64,000 bases of DNA from Paenibacillus woosongensis (GTDB lineage Bacteria; Bacillota; Bacilli; Paenibacillales; Paenibacillaceae): assembly GCF_030122845.1 (NCBI RefSeq), contig NZ_CP126084.1, positions 5,225,573 to 5,289,572 of the forward strand, read 5' to 3'. Under the pieces are notes generated by a model. It saw only the letters and a program-made list of their open reading frames with translations, searched no databases and was not told the DNA's origin. The position numbers and the translations under genes are program-made. Below, piece by piece: positions 20,493 to 31,288 of the stretch (its first letter is position 1; each line of letters starts with the position of its first letter).

Positions 20493-21854
20493 TCACCCCG
20501 CAAACGCGTCAGTATGCGCGCGTTCGTAATTCGCGAACTTATTGAAGTTCTTCAAGAACACCAGCTCTACGGTACCGACCGGGCCGTTACGCTGTTTGGC
20601 AATGATAATCTCGATGATGTTCTTTTTCTCCGTCTCCTGATTGTAGTAATCATCCCGGTACAAGAATGCGACGATATCCGCATCCTGCTCAATCGAACCC
20701 GACTCCCGCAAGTCGGACATCATCGGCCGCTTGTCCTGCCGCTGCTCTACGCCCCGGCTAAGCTGGGACAAGGCGATGACCGGAACCTCAAGCTCACGGG
20801 CGATTTGCTTCAGCGTACGCGATATTTCCGATACCTCCTGCTGCCGGTTCTCCCCCGGCTTGCCGCGCCCATGGATAAGCTGCAGGTAATCGATCACGAT
20901 CATGCCAAGGCCTTTCTCCTTCTTGAGCCGGCGGCACTTCGCCCGAATATCGGCTACCGTTACCCCAGGCGTATCATCGATATAAATCTCCGATTCCGAC
21001 AATGCGGCAATCCCCATCGTCAGCTTGGACCAATCGTCGTCGTTTTTGAAGTCCCCTGTTCGCATGACTCCCGCGTCCAGATTCGCCTCCGCGCAAATCA
21101 TCCGCTGAACGAGCTGAGCCGCCGACATCTCCAGACTGAAGATGGCGACGGTCTCTTTGGCCCGAACGGCCACGTTCTGGGCAATGTTCAGGGCAAACGC
21201 CGTCTTACCGACAGATGGACGAGCCGCCACGATAATCAGGTCATTCCGCTGGAAGCCGGACGTCATCCGATCGAGATCGACGAAGCCCGAAGGGATTCCC
21301 GTGGTATTGCCCCGATTTTGGTGCAGCTCCTCCACTTTTTCGAACACTTCCATTAAAACATCGCGTATTGCAATAAAGCCGCTGCCGGATCGGCTATTGG
21401 AAATTTCGAGGATTTTCCGCTCCGCATCGCTCAGCAGGCCGCCGACATCTTCACCGCCCGCATAACCCTCGCTAACGATTTGCGTAGCCGTACGGATAAG
21501 TCGGCGAAGCATGGACTTCTCTTCTATGATGCGAGCGTAGTAGTCGACGTTAGCCGCCGTAGGCACCGCGTTAGCCAGCTTCGCCAGATAACTGACTCCG
21601 CCGATATCCTCCAGCTCCCCCCGATCCTGAAGCTTCGAGGTTAGCGTAACCAGGTCGATCGGCTGACTTTCCTCGCCAAGCTGCACCATGGCTTCATAGA
21701 TTAATTGGTGAGGAGGATCATAGAAATCTTCCGTCCGCACCCGTTCCATGGCGGTAATCAGCGCTTCCGACTGCAGCAGTATTGCCCCAAGCACCGCCTG
21801 CTCCGCTTCAAGATTCTGCGGGGGAATACGGTCGAAAAATTGATCTCCCGCCAT
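20493..21854 (-). CDS. dnaB: Replicative DNA helicase
   Basis: DnaB-type (named DnaC in B. subtilis) hexameric helicase. The N-terminal domain (about 10-110) begins RIPPQNLEAEQAVLGA. The RecA-like motor has Walker A in ARPSVGKTAFALN, Walker B in MIVIDYLQLI and the DLRESGSIEQDAD motif. 453 residues, full length. Two bases separate it from rplI upstream; gdpP-rplI-dnaB are co-transcribed. Confidence 0.96.
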   Translation of the reverse strand: MAGDQFFDRIPPQNLEAEQAVLGAILLQSEALITAMERVRTEDFYDPPHQLIYEAMVQLGEESQPIDLVTLTSKLQDRGELEDIGGVSYLAKLANAVPTAANVDYYARIIEEKSMLRRLIRTATQIVSEGYAGGEDVGGLLSDAERKILEISNSRSGSGFIAIRDVLMEVFEKVEELHQNRGNTTGIPSGFVDLDRMTSGFQRNDLIIVAARPSVGKTAFALNIAQNVAVRAKETVAIFSLEMSAAQLVQRMICAEANLDAGVMRTGDFKNDDDWSKLTMGIAALSESEIYIDDTPGVTVADIRAKCRRLKKEKGLGMIVIDYLQLIHGRGKPGENRQQEVSEISRTLKQIARELEVPVIALSQLSRGVEQRQDKRPMMSDLRESGSIEQDADIVAFLYRDDYYNQETEKKNIIEIIIAKQRNGPVGTVELVFLKNFNKFANYERAHTDAFAG

Positions 21855-21855
21855 T

Positions 21856-22299
21856 TTATTCCTCCGTCACTTGAACCTTCAACGTCGACTTCACGTCGGG
21901 GTGCAGCTTCACTGGCACCTGAGTGACGCCCAGCGTCCGGATCGGCTCGGCAAGCTCGATTTTGCGCCGGTCGATCTTCACGCCCGCTTTCGCCAAGGCT
22001 TCGGCGATTTGCTTATTCGTGATCGCTCCGAACAGGCGGCCGCCCTCTCCCGCTTTGGCTTGCAGTGTTACTGTCATCTCCTCCAGCTTTTTGCCCAGCT
22101 CGACAGCTTCTGCCTTCTCCTGAGCCTTGCGCTTCTCTTCCGCCGCATTCTGAACCTCCAGCGTCTTAACGTTGCCTTCGGTAGCTACACGAACCAGCCC
22201 CCGCGGAATCAGAAAGTTCTGTGCGTAACCTTCGGATACGTTTTTAATTTCCCCTTTTTTGCCTTGACCCTTTACGTCCTTTAAGAAAATGACTCTCAT
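21856..22299 (-). CDS. rplI: Ribosomal protein bL9
   Basis: 147 residues beginning [17 protein letters not shown], the bL9 N-terminal domain with the signature [13 protein letters not shown], then the long helix and C-terminal domain ([17 protein letters not shown]). The ATG overlaps the gdpP stop (ATGA). Confidence 0.96.
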   Translation of the reverse strand: MRVIFLKDVKGQGKKGEIKNVSEGYAQNFLIPRGLVRVATEGNVKTLEVQNAAEEKRKAQEKAEAVELGKKLEEMTVTLQAKAGEGGRLFGAITNKQIAEALAKAGVKIDRRKIELAEPIRTLGVTQVPVKLHPDVKSTLKVQVTEE

Positions 22300-24284
22300 T
22301 CGAATAACCCCTCTTCCTTTTCTATTTCATCCAGTACTTCGAGCAGCCTTCTCTCCGCCTCCGCCTGGGTTCCTTCCAATTGTACCGCAGCGTTCGTCAG
22401 ATGGCCGCCTCCGCCAAGCCGCTCCATTACGATTTGCACATTCATGTTCCCCAAGGAACGGGCACTGATGCCGATGAGGCCATCGGGCCGCTCGCTAATC
22501 ACGAACGATGCCAGCACATTCGTCATATTCAGCAGCGTGTCCGCCACCTGGGCGATCAGCAGCTGCGGAATTTTGCGGTTCGGCTCCGTCACCGCCAGCG
22601 CGATATGATTATGAATCATGCGCGCATGCTTTATAATATCGGCTTTGGCGATATATTCCTGCAGGTCTTCCTTCAGAACCCGCTGTACCATCACGCTGTC
22701 CGCGCCGATGCGCCGCAGAAATGCCGCGGCCTCGAACGTACGCGATCCCGTATGGAGCGCGAAATGCTTCGTATCCACCGTAATTCCGGCAAGCAAGGTC
22801 GTCGCCTCCAGCGGGCTGAGCTCCACCTTCTCGTGAATATACTGGATCAGCTCGGTAACGAGCTCGCTGGCCGAGGAAGCATAAGGCTCCAGATAGACAA
22901 GCACCGCATCATTGATGAACTCCTCGCCCCGCCGGTGGTGGTCAACGACCACGACCCGGCTGGCCTCTTCAACCAGCTTCGGCTCCATCGTCATCGAAGC
23001 CTTATGCGTATCAACGACGATTAATAACGTGTGCTCGGTCATCAAATCGAGCGCATACTCCGACGTAATGAAGCGGCGCCGCAAGGGCTCTTCCTTCTCG
23101 ATCCGCTCCATTAGCCGGTCGATGCCCGGATTCTTATCGTCGAGCACAATATGCGCCTCGACCTGGAACATATCGGCGGCCTTCAGCACGCCGATAGAGG
23201 CCCCGATGACGTCCAAATCCGGCATGCGGTGGCCCATAATTATAACTCTGTCGCTCTCCTGCATCAAATCGCGGAGAGCATGGGCGATGACGCGCGCCCG
23301 CACGCGCGTCCGCTTCTCTATGGCGCCCGACTTGCCGCCATAGAACGAGAGCCGCTGACCGGCCTTCACCGCGGCCTGGTCCCCCCCGCGCCCGAGCGCC
23401 ATATCCAGACTCGACTGGGCAAGTTCGCCCAGCTCGCTGAAGCGCTCGGTGCCGAAGGCGAGGCCGATGCTCAGCGTCATCGGCACCTTCAGGTCCGCGG
23501 TCATCTCGCGGACCTCGTCCAGGATCACGAACCGGCTCTGCTCCAGTTCGTTCAGCGATTTTTGATTCAGCATCATCAAATACCGCTCTGAGGACAGCCT
23601 TCGCAGATAGACCCTGTACTGCTTCGCCCATTCGGTCAGAGCTGTTGCCACGCGCGCGATGAGCGCGGTACGCTGCTGATCGTCCATCCCCTGGGTCGCT
23701 TCGTCCAGGTTGTCGAGCATCACGATGCCCAGCGCGGCCCTCTCGTCCTCGTACCGGTCACGCAGAACGGCGAACTCCGTAATGTCGTGAACGTAAATCA
23801 GGCGCTCATCATGGAGCACCGTCAACTCGTAATGCCGGTCTGCTACGGCCGCTTCGACCGTAGAGATTGTATTTGCAGCAGCGTCCTTCTTATCCCGGGA
23901 GGGATAGGGAGGCAGCGCCGGAAGCAGCTCCGATAGCGGTTGTCCAACGACAGAATCCTGGCCGAACATTTTGTTCACGAAGCGGTTATGCCACTCTACC
24001 GTCCGTTCTTCGCTATACAGCATAATCCCGAACGGCAGGCGGCTTACCGCCTCACCTTCTACCCGTTTAATTCGGTACGTTAGATCGGTCACATAACGAA
24101 CGAGCTCCTTGCGGAAGCGCCGCTCCGCCCGAAGCATTACATAAGTTAAGCCGCAGACCAGGCATAAACTGATCAGGCCGAGCACCCAATTGTAATAGGA
24201 GATGAATATGACGAGCAGAAGCTGCAGCGCGAACACCCACACGGTCTGATAGCCGTGCCAACGTTTTTGAAGTAAATTAGGCAT
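22296..24284 (-). CDS. gdpP: c-di-AMP phosphodiesterase GdpP
   Basis: YybT family. Two membrane segments (about 12-55), a PAS-like domain (85-150), a degenerate GGDEF domain (180-305) and DHH/DHHA1 phosphodiesterase domains. Catalytic residues are visible in [20 protein letters not shown] and VVVDHHRR; the DHHA1 part ends [10 protein letters not shown]. It hydrolyses c-di-AMP to pApA and so affects potassium and cell-wall homeostasis. 662 residues, normal length. Confidence 0.95.
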   Translation of the reverse strand: MPNLLQKRWHGYQTVWVFALQLLLVIFISYYNWVLGLISLCLVCGLTYVMLRAERRFRKELVRYVTDLTYRIKRVEGEAVSRLPFGIMLYSEERTVEWHNRFVNKMFGQDSVVGQPLSELLPALPPYPSRDKKDAAANTISTVEAAVADRHYELTVLHDERLIYVHDITEFAVLRDRYEDERAALGIVMLDNLDEATQGMDDQQRTALIARVATALTEWAKQYRVYLRRLSSERYLMMLNQKSLNELEQSRFVILDEVREMTADLKVPMTLSIGLAFGTERFSELGELAQSSLDMALGRGGDQAAVKAGQRLSFYGGKSGAIEKRTRVRARVIAHALRDLMQESDRVIIMGHRMPDLDVIGASIGVLKAADMFQVEAHIVLDDKNPGIDRLMERIEKEEPLRRRFITSEYALDLMTEHTLLIVVDTHKASMTMEPKLVEEASRVVVVDHHRRGEEFINDAVLVYLEPYASSASELVTELIQYIHEKVELSPLEATTLLAGITVDTKHFALHTGSRTFEAAAFLRRIGADSVMVQRVLKEDLQEYIAKADIIKHARMIHNHIALAVTEPNRKIPQLLIAQVADTLLNMTNVLASFVISERPDGLIGISARSLGNMNVQIVMERLGGGGHLTNAAVQLEGTQAEAERRLLEVLDEIEKEEGLFE

Positions 24285-24295
24285 GATTTCTCACC

Positions 24296-25222
24296 CTATC
24301 GTCTTGATCTCGTAATCATCTCACGCAGCGGCATAGCGATATCCAGGATTCCCACAATTTTCAGAGGCGGAATAAATAGCATCGCTATGATCAGCAACAC
24401 CGGAATCGCCGGATTCCACTTCTTCTGATAAGCCAAGAAGAAGAAAAAGCTGGCTGCCTGAATCATAAACAAGAAATTGAGCAGCGGCGACAAATTCAGC
24501 AGCACCGTCCCGACGAAGCTTTCCATGACAGCGGCGCTGCCAAACAGCATGATCAATACCGTAGCCAGGTAATACCAGATCAGCGCTCTCGGCAGTCTCC
24601 AGTCGCGCAGCGGCGGGAAGCTTCTCACCGAATGTCCAAGACTATTCAACGTTGGCCGGGCAATCAGATGCGTTACAGCTGCAAGCAGAAACGAGCACAT
24701 GATCATCGTAAATGGCGTCATTCTGGCCGCCAGGCTGGAAAGCTGCTGCGCCATTTCCGGAGACCAGACTAGATCCGAGGCGATCAACTCATTGTCAGCC
24801 ATATTCTGCATCAGAGACATCATCGTATTTAGCGTCTCTTCAATCGAAGAGGCCAAATTGAAGTCATAGATAACAGTAACAGCGAGAAATGCCAGCAGAA
24901 ACTCCAGCAGAAGCGTTCCCGTTCCCATCACAACGACCTTGAGCGCAGAGGCCCGTGTCTTATACAAATGCCCCATGACCAAGGCCGGAACCATAAAAAA
25001 TACGGCCAATAGAATAATTACGGGATTAGACAGGAGCAGAGCCGCTGCCATCCATACGATCGCGATGTGAAATGCAAATGCTCTTACCGATAACGTTGCG
25101 TAGAGGATTACGCCGGGCAATAGCAGAACGAAAATAGTTATAAAAGAAAAAGGCGTTGCAAACGACAGCAGGAGCAGCAGATAGACTACGCTCCATGCCA
25201 CCGAGGTCCAGCGTAAATTCAA
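24296..25222 (-). CDS. yybS: DUF2232 membrane protein, YybS family
   Basis: A 308-residue protein with about eight transmembrane helices and no catalytic motif. YybS (DUF2232) genes accompany gdpP in Firmicutes. The start is TTG at 25222, six bases after GAGGTGA. Function unknown; a link to cyclic-dinucleotide or envelope physiology is only inferred from context. Confidence 0.88.
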   Translation of the reverse strand: MNLRWTSVAWSVVYLLLLLSFATPFSFITIFVLLLPGVILYATLSVRAFAFHIAIVWMAAALLLSNPVIILLAVFFMVPALVMGHLYKTRASALKVVVMGTGTLLLEFLLAFLAVTVIYDFNLASSIEETLNTMMSLMQNMADNELIASDLVWSPEMAQQLSSLAARMTPFTMIMCSFLLAAVTHLIARPTLNSLGHSVRSFPPLRDWRLPRALIWYYLATVLIMLFGSAAVMESFVGTVLLNLSPLLNFLFMIQAASFFFFLAYQKKWNPAIPVLLIIAMLFIPPLKIVGILDIAMPLREMITRSRR

Positions 25223-25228
25223 ATGGAT

Positions 25229-25531
25229 TCACCTCTTGCGCATATGTTCTTGCAATGTAGAAATATCCTGATACCAATCTTCCAACTGGTGCCCTTCTTG
25301 CTCATGTTTCTTTAGCTTTTCCAAGATATGATCGTCCATATCCTTATAGGATATGCCAAGCCTGCGTCCCAATATGTAACAACTGACGACCAGACTGGCA
25401 AGACTATCACTTACCCGTGTCGTGCTGCCTTCCCACAATGCCTTGAATAAACGGGATACGTGATCGACCACTTCCGTTTTGAGCCATTCAATCACTTTGG
25501 CGCGTTTGGCCACATCCATTTCTTTCTGCAT
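25229..25531 (-). CDS. MazG-like family protein
   Basis: A 100-residue all-helical protein of the short MazG-like family, with EVVDHVSRLFKALWEG and KLKKHEQEGHQLEDWYQD. The metal-binding Glu clusters of true MazG pyrophosphatases are incomplete, so catalysis is uncertain. It lies six bases before yybS and appears to head that transcript. An internal ATG at 25519 (MDVAKRAK) may be the real start. Confidence 0.75.
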   Translation of the reverse strand: MQKEMDVAKRAKVIEWLKTEVVDHVSRLFKALWEGSTTRVSDSLASLVVSCYILGRRLGISYKDMDDHILEKLKKHEQEGHQLEDWYQDISTLQEHMRKR

Positions 25532-25573
25532 GGCGGACAGCTTCCACCCTCCCTGAAAAAGGCTTTATTCTTC

Positions 25574-25579
25574 ATTATA
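25574..25579 (-). promoter_or_regulatory. Probable -10 element of the MazG-like/yybS/gdpP transcript
   Basis: The minus strand reads TGCTATAATG, an extended -10 (TATAAT at 25579-25574). No clear -35 matches at 16-18 bases. It is 43 bases upstream of the first start codon. Confidence 0.5.
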
Positions 25580-25617
25580 GCATAAAGCAATTCATTCCCT
25601 TGAAGCAAACCTTGCGT

Positions 25618-26046
25618 CTAATTTTTGGGAACGGATACATCCCGAGTCACAAAACGCTCGCAATACTCAATAATCTGGCTGCGGCGCACGATGCCGATAA
25701 ATCGGCCCATATCATCCACTACAGGCACAAAATTCTGCACTTTGGCCAAATTGATCAAGCCTTCCATATCCGCATCGATCGATACCGCCTTAATGTTCAT
25801 CTTGAGCGGAACGTCCTTGAGCAAATATTTAGAAGCGTTCTCAAAAGTGACCCTGCCTCCGGAATTCTTCATATACCATAGGAGATCACCTTCGGTTACC
25901 GTACCGACATACACCCCGTCCTTGCCGATAATCGGCACAGCGGTATACCTGTGATACTCCATTCTCTCCAAGGTCTGCCTTAATGTAGAATCCAGCGTTA
26001 CGGAAACGACATCCTTTTTGGGAAGTAAAAAAAATGCGATATTCAT
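25618..26046 (-). CDS. CBS-domain protein
   Basis: A 142-residue protein made of two CBS motifs (about 10-65 and 75-135), which together form one Bateman module binding adenosine nucleotides. Visible marks: the second-strand VPIIGKDGVYVGTVTEGDLL and VPVVDDMGRFIGIVRRSQII. GAGGAGG precedes the ATG. Free-standing CBS proteins act as energy or c-di-AMP sensors; the nearness of gdpP is suggestive but the ligand is unknown. Confidence 0.85.
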   Translation of the reverse strand: MNIAFFLLPKKDVVSVTLDSTLRQTLERMEYHRYTAVPIIGKDGVYVGTVTEGDLLWYMKNSGGRVTFENASKYLLKDVPLKMNIKAVSIDADMEGLINLAKVQNFVPVVDDMGRFIGIVRRSQIIEYCERFVTRDVSVPKN

Positions 26047-26201
26047 AGATAAAAGTCCTCCTCTGCCCTTTTCAGACTCTCCTATTGACTACGATTCAAA
26101 GAAGGTTTTGTTCCACTACAGGTGCGAAATCGGCAGCCGGGAACCGGACTGCCGAATAAAGTTTAGTAAGGATGGATTTAATAAGGACATATATAGAATC
26201 T

Positions 26202-27257
26202 TTATAACGAAGGCTGCTCGCTATTTTGCCCCTCTTGGGCGGACTGTGCATTAGGATTCAGCAAATCCTCCGTCTTCGTATTCGGATCCGACCAGTTCTC
26301 GATCAGCTGCTCGGCAAAAGTCACATCTTCTTCATTCGCCTGAATATAGTAGACTCCGTTTTTGCGCATCCCTTCACCCATAATGGTAAACCCGCTGATT
26401 TGCGGCGCTTGATTGGTCAGCAGTTGCTTGGAGAGATCGATGATAAAGCTAGGGGTCATGTCTGTCTTGAAGTTCTCACCCAGCATATTCATCAGATCGG
26501 GGATTTTCCCGATTTGATCCAGCTTCAGCATGCGGTCTACCAGCGCACTCAAGAAAATCTGATGCCGCTTCGTCCGGTTGAAGTCGCTATCCTCCCGGTA
26601 TCTGACGAAATTAAGCGCTTCTTGCCCATCGTACAACGGCTTGCCTGCCTTGATGGTGAATTTCTCGTGGTCCTTGTGTTTATTGACGATATCCTTATCG
26701 ATCGGCAGCTCAATGCCGCCCAGTTCATCGACAACTTCCCGAAGCCCCTCAAAATTGATGGCTGCATAATAGTCAGCAGGATATCCTAAGAAATTGGCTA
26801 CCGTATCCTTGGACATTTTGGCCCCGCCAAAAGCATAGGCATGGTTGATTTTATCGCTCTTGTCCCTGCCTACGATTTCCGTGTACGTATCCCGCGGAAT
26901 CGAAACCAGCAGTACTTTGGAATCTTCCGGACGTACGACGGCGTAGATCAGCGTATCGGAGCGAGCCGGCTCGTTGTCACGCTGGTCAACTCCCAGCAGC
27001 AAAGCGGTGAACGGCTCCGTTTGCTTCGCTGCAACGGGCTTGGGCTTCTCTCCATCGATAGGGGAATACGACTTCTCCAGCTTCTCCTCCACCTGCCCAG
27101 ACAGGAACAAATCAAAGGCCATCAGAGCCAATGGCTTGCGGAATGTATATGCGCCGGCTCCGACAATAATCAGAACCAGCAGCGTGATGAGCAGGCCCTT
27201 AAGTCTGCTGCGCTTTTTCTTTATATCCTTTACTCTATTTCCTCGTTCTAACATCAT
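26202..27257 (-). CDS. LytR-CpsA-Psr family cell-wall glycopolymer ligase
   Basis: A 351-residue membrane-anchored enzyme. One transmembrane segment (about 20-40) precedes the LCP domain, with motifs LLLGVDQRDNEPARSDTL, VSIPRDTYTEI and NFVRYREDSDFNRTKRHQIF that bind the polyprenyl-phosphate substrate. It attaches teichoic acid-like or capsular polymers to peptidoglycan. The second of two adjacent ATGs (27254) is better placed after GGGAGG. The C-terminal 25 residues are Asn/Gln-rich and probably disordered. Confidence 0.9.
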   Translation of the reverse strand: MMLERGNRVKDIKKKRSRLKGLLITLLVLIIVGAGAYTFRKPLALMAFDLFLSGQVEEKLEKSYSPIDGEKPKPVAAKQTEPFTALLLGVDQRDNEPARSDTLIYAVVRPEDSKVLLVSIPRDTYTEIVGRDKSDKINHAYAFGGAKMSKDTVANFLGYPADYYAAINFEGLREVVDELGGIELPIDKDIVNKHKDHEKFTIKAGKPLYDGQEALNFVRYREDSDFNRTKRHQIFLSALVDRMLKLDQIGKIPDLMNMLGENFKTDMTPSFIIDLSKQLLTNQAPQISGFTIMGEGMRKNGVYYIQANEEDVTFAEQLIENWSDPNTKTEDLLNPNAQSAQEGQNSEQPSL

Positions 27258-27475
27258 ATGCCTCCCATGGTTTGTACTATACGGCTCTCCTTCGCAGTGT
27301 CTTTCTCTTCACGGGAAATAGCCGCAATACCAGGCGTCTTCAATTAATTGTAAACCGTTGCCCTCGGCAAAAAACTACAAAATAGTAATTTAACAGATAC
27401 AAAACAAATAACTCTATCGCTTCGTACTATACCATAAACGGGTTTTTCCGCACAAATATGTTGTTGGAAGAGCAT

Positions 27476-27505
27476 CAAAAAAATCCCCCCTGCCCGGGGG
27501 GATTG
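27476..27505 (-). terminator. Terminator of the oligopeptide ABC operon
   Basis: The minus strand reads AATCCCCCCGGGCAGGGGGGATTTTTTTG: a G/C stem and a T-run 35 bases after the substrate-binding protein gene. Confidence 0.9.
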
Positions 27506-27537
27506 ATTCATTACATCACTTATAGCCGTAAACTCTT

Positions 27538-29367
27538 CTACTCCGCTACAAATGGCTTATCCTGCGATACGGCAAGCTCATGAAGATAGAGGCCGGTGCC
27601 GTCGCCGATGGCATAATTAAGAATACGTTTATTGACGGGTACAATTACGGAACGGTATAACGTCGGGAATACCGGAATTTCATTGACCATTAACTGCTGC
27701 CACTCTTTATAGATGGCTTGGCGAGTAGCCACATCGAAAGCCTTCTCGGAGATCCCCTCTGCTAGCAGGCGGTCATTCTCTTCGCTGGCGTATCTCGGAA
27801 AGTTGAACAGCGCATCCCGCCCATACATGCCCGTCGGGTCAACGTCGATGCCCACGCTCCACGCGCCCATATAAACATCGACGTTTGGATCATCCTTTCC
27901 GTTGTTTCCTACGCGATCATAGAATGAGTTGAATTCAGCCAGTTCCATGTTAACGTTCAGCCCGATCGCATTCCAGGACTGCACATAATAACGGGCCAAC
28001 GGCTCCGCAATATCTCCGCCCGTCATTGATATGAAATTGATCACCAGCTCACTGCCGTCCGGTTTGGTGCGGAATTCACCGTTTTTCTTATAACCGGCTT
28101 CATCCAGAATTTGATTGGCCTTCTCCACGTCATACGCAATTCCTGGATTGCTGGCATCATGGAACTCCGGATGCGACGGAGGGATCAGTGTCGTTGCGTT
28201 CCAGCGCAGACCATGGTAGAAGCGTTTGCCCACCTGGTCATTATCCACGGCATGCCACATGGCTCTGCGCAGGTTCACATCGGCCATTTTGGCATTGGGG
28301 TCCGGGGCGACGACCTTATTGGCTTCATCCCACTTGCCCAGCTTAAAGCCGATATACGTATATGCCCGATCGACAACTCCTAAATATTCTACATTGGACA
28401 TGTCTGCATTGTCAGGGAATTGGTCAATCGGGAACGAATCCACCAGATCAACCCCGCCCGATTTCAATTGCTGTACGATCGTCGTCGGATTGATCACCTT
28501 GAGCACGACTTTATCCAGATGGGGCTCGCCGCGCCAATAATCCGGGTTCTTGGCAAAAACCACGGATTCCCCCGGTACGATACTCTCCACCTTGAAGGCA
28601 CCGAAGCTGATCGGCTTCTCGCGCACTGCGGAAGAGGATGACATCTTAGCGACCTCCATATTTCCGAAAATGTGCTTCGCTAGCGGATACGTCCAGATGC
28701 TGCCCGTCAATAATGATGGCGTTGATTTAATGTACGTAATTTGCAGCTTCTTATCGCTCAGCACTTTGATGCCGGAAATCTTATCTGCTTTGCCTTCCCG
28801 GTATTCGACCAACCCTTCAATATTCGTGAAATCAGCGCCGTAGCGCGGGCCATCATAATCCTTGTGAGCGATGACCTCATGGGCAAACTCCCAGTCCTCC
28901 GCAGTTACAGGCTTACCATCATGCCAGTTGACATTGTCGCGAATCGTGAAGGTAAAAGTCCTTCCATCCTCCGATACCTCATAGGTCGCTGCACCATCGT
29001 TCGTGAACACATAGTTCTTATCCCATGTTAATAACGCTTCATCAAACCACCCAAGAACCTTGGCGTCAGGAATACCCGAGGAGAAAACATAGTTGAGGAT
29101 GCCTTCGAACGGCGTATCGGAGACAAGGCCATATGTAATCGTCCCCCCTTTGATTGCTTCCCCTTCATTCGTCTTCACATTGCTGAAATCCTCAATGGAG
29201 TATAAGCCTTCCTCTGTCTGCTTCTTGTTGCCGTCCGTCTGGTTTGGCGTGTTCGTGGGACTGGGCAGAGTCACATCGTTCCCTTTGCCGGATGTGCAGG
29301 CGGAAAGAACAATCATGAATGCAAACAATAACGGCAGCAGCATTTTGGAGCTAACCCTTTTTTTCAT
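27538..29367 (-). CDS. Oligopeptide ABC transporter substrate-binding lipoprotein
   Basis: Family 5 solute-binding protein (SBP_bac_5), 609 residues, with a lipoprotein signal ending LSAC. After a Thr/Asn/Pro linker (about 28-55) come GGTITYG and the family signature DNVNWHDGKPVTAEDWEFAHEV near residue 155. It captures oligopeptides and delivers them to the permeases encoded upstream. ATG 29367 follows GGGAGG by seven bases. Last gene of a D-F-B-C-A operon. Confidence 0.9.
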   Translation of the reverse strand: MKKRVSSKMLLPLLFAFMIVLSACTSGKGNDVTLPSPTNTPNQTDGNKKQTEEGLYSIEDFSNVKTNEGEAIKGGTITYGLVSDTPFEGILNYVFSSGIPDAKVLGWFDEALLTWDKNYVFTNDGAATYEVSEDGRTFTFTIRDNVNWHDGKPVTAEDWEFAHEVIAHKDYDGPRYGADFTNIEGLVEYREGKADKISGIKVLSDKKLQITYIKSTPSLLTGSIWTYPLAKHIFGNMEVAKMSSSSAVREKPISFGAFKVESIVPGESVVFAKNPDYWRGEPHLDKVVLKVINPTTIVQQLKSGGVDLVDSFPIDQFPDNADMSNVEYLGVVDRAYTYIGFKLGKWDEANKVVAPDPNAKMADVNLRRAMWHAVDNDQVGKRFYHGLRWNATTLIPPSHPEFHDASNPGIAYDVEKANQILDEAGYKKNGEFRTKPDGSELVINFISMTGGDIAEPLARYYVQSWNAIGLNVNMELAEFNSFYDRVGNNGKDDPNVDVYMGAWSVGIDVDPTGMYGRDALFNFPRYASEENDRLLAEGISEKAFDVATRQAIYKEWQQLMVNEIPVFPTLYRSVIVPVNKRILNYAIGDGTGLYLHELAVSQDKPFVAE

Positions 29368-29382
29368 CAAATTTCCTCCCTT

Positions 29383-30291
29383 TTATCCTCTTCTTTGTCT
29401 TGCATCCGTCGCACGCTTGAGCGCTTGACCGACATTGTTTATGCTAAGCATCAATACAAGAATGAGTAGTGATGCCGGCAACCAAATCCACCACCGATAT
29501 TCCAGCGTCTGCGGATTCCGGGCGTAGCTGACCAGGGTTCCGAGACTAGGGGTGCTCTCCGGAAAACCGAATCCCAGAAAAGACAAACCTGACTCCAGGC
29601 CGATATTGGCCGCTAAATTCAACGTCATCGTCACAATGATGATGGAGCTTAAATTGGGCAGGACCTGGGTGAACATAATCTTTAGATGGGATGAACCGAG
29701 CGTCCTTGAGGCTTTCACATATTCAAGCTCCTTCTCCTGCAATGCCTTCGATCTTATGAGACGGGCTATCCCCATCCATAGAAATGCCGTCATGATCAAG
29801 GAGAAAGATATAATGCTGTATTTCGGAACTGCAGCCACAAAGGCAATGACGATCATCAGCGTTGGCAGAATCATAAAAAAATCAACCACGCGCATCGAGA
29901 TGTTATCTGCCGTCCCGCCGAAATAACCGGATATAAGTCCAACCAAAATACCGATCAATCCGGTGAGTAAGGTTACAATAATCCCGATCGACAGCGAGTT
30001 TCTGGTACCGATAATCAATTGCCCGAAGACGTCCCGCCCGCCATAGTCTGTGCCTAACCAGAACTTGGAGGACGGTGGCTGATACAATGCAAATAGATCG
30101 ACCGTAACAATCTGTTTTTGATCCAGGATCAAAGATATGCCATAGACCGCAACGACGACGAGCCCCAATAAAATCAAGGATCCCAAAGCCAGCTTATCCC
30201 GCTTGATTTCCCGCCATAAAATCTGCCAGCTTGAGGGGCTGGCCGCTGGCTCATAGGCTCCGTCCTCCGCTAGCCCGCTTGCCTTATTCAT
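29383..30291 (-). CDS. Oligopeptide ABC transporter permease, OppC type
   Basis: Inner-membrane permease with an N-terminal OppC_N segment and six transmembrane helices; the EAA loop for ATPase contact is in YVKASRTLGSSHLKIM. ATG 30291 has AGGGGTGA seven bases ahead; an ATG at 30321 overlapping the oppB stop has no such site. Pairs with the OppB-type permease. Confidence 0.88.
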   Translation of the reverse strand: MNKASGLAEDGAYEPAASPSSWQILWREIKRDKLALGSLILLGLVVVAVYGISLILDQKQIVTVDLFALYQPPSSKFWLGTDYGGRDVFGQLIIGTRNSLSIGIIVTLLTGLIGILVGLISGYFGGTADNISMRVVDFFMILPTLMIVIAFVAAVPKYSIISFSLIMTAFLWMGIARLIRSKALQEKELEYVKASRTLGSSHLKIMFTQVLPNLSSIIIVTMTLNLAANIGLESGLSFLGFGFPESTPSLGTLVSYARNPQTLEYRWWIWLPASLLILVLMLSINNVGQALKRATDARQRRG

Positions 30292-30320
30292 TTCATCATC
30301 ACCCCTATGCGTTCTAAGCA

Positions 30321-31283
30321 TTATTTAATACGAATGCGAGGATCCACGATGCCCAGAATGATATCGGAAATTAAAGAACCTAAAATGGAAGCAATGCCAT
30401 AAAGAAGAACCAGGGCAGTAACGACGCTAAAATCACGGATCAAAATAGAATTTAGAAACAGCTGTCCCATCCCCGGATAACTAAAAATATATTCGATGAA
30501 CACAGTTCCCCCGATGAGCCCCGTTATTTCATAACCAAAAAATGCGGCGATTGGCAAAAGCGAGTTTCGCAAAATATGATGCGTATACACGCGAGATTCC
30601 GATGCTCCCTTCGCTCTAGCCAGCAAAACGAAATCCTTCTGCTTCGTATCAATAATCTCGCTGCGTAAATACTGTACAGTAGACACGGTAGTTATCAGAG
30701 CCATAGACAATGCGGGGAGCAGTAAATGGTATAGTTTACTGGCCATGTAGTCGAAGCTGCCCGGAACAAGCCCGGGAGTTACGCTTCCTTCCGTGGGGAA
30801 CGCCCGGAAATGAAATCCGAAAATCCACAGCATAAGGAGCGAGAAAATGAACAAAGGCGCAGCGAATCCCAGATAGGTATAACCGGTAATAATCCGGTCT
30901 CCCCAGGTATCGTTATAACGACCGCTAATGATCCCAAGCGGGATGGCGATGAGATAAGTAATTACTAACGTAACCAAAGACAGCCAAATCGTATTGCTGA
31001 TCCGTTGTCCGATTAAATCTGTCACGGGCATTTTGAACCGGAAAGATTGGCCAAAATCGCCCTGAACTGCCCTCTTCACCCAATCCCAATACTGAATATG
31101 CCAAGGATTGTTCAGCCCAAGCTTCTCTCGCTGCTCGGCTAACATCGACGGATCGACACTAGGATCAAGCATTCCAGTCAAGGCATCCCCCGGCAATGAT
31201 TTCGCAAGAATAAAAACGAGAACGCTCAGCAGGATAATTTGCGGAATCATGATCAGCAGCCTGCGCAGAATCGTTTTCCACAT
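30321..31283 (-). CDS. Oligopeptide ABC transporter permease, OppB type
   Basis: Six transmembrane helices, with the typical N-terminal RRLLIMIPQIILLSVLVF and a large loop (about 35-95). The EAA loop is near LLARAKGASESRVYTHHIL. ATG 31283 follows GGGGGTGA by five bases; a GTG at 31292 overlaps that site. Confidence 0.88.
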   Translation of the reverse strand: MWKTILRRLLIMIPQIILLSVLVFILAKSLPGDALTGMLDPSVDPSMLAEQREKLGLNNPWHIQYWDWVKRAVQGDFGQSFRFKMPVTDLIGQRISNTIWLSLVTLVITYLIAIPLGIISGRYNDTWGDRIITGYTYLGFAAPLFIFSLLMLWIFGFHFRAFPTEGSVTPGLVPGSFDYMASKLYHLLLPALSMALITTVSTVQYLRSEIIDTKQKDFVLLARAKGASESRVYTHHILRNSLLPIAAFFGYEITGLIGGTVFIEYIFSYPGMGQLFLNSILIRDFSVVTALVLLYGIASILGSLISDIILGIVDPRIRIK

Positions 31284-31288
31284 CAGCT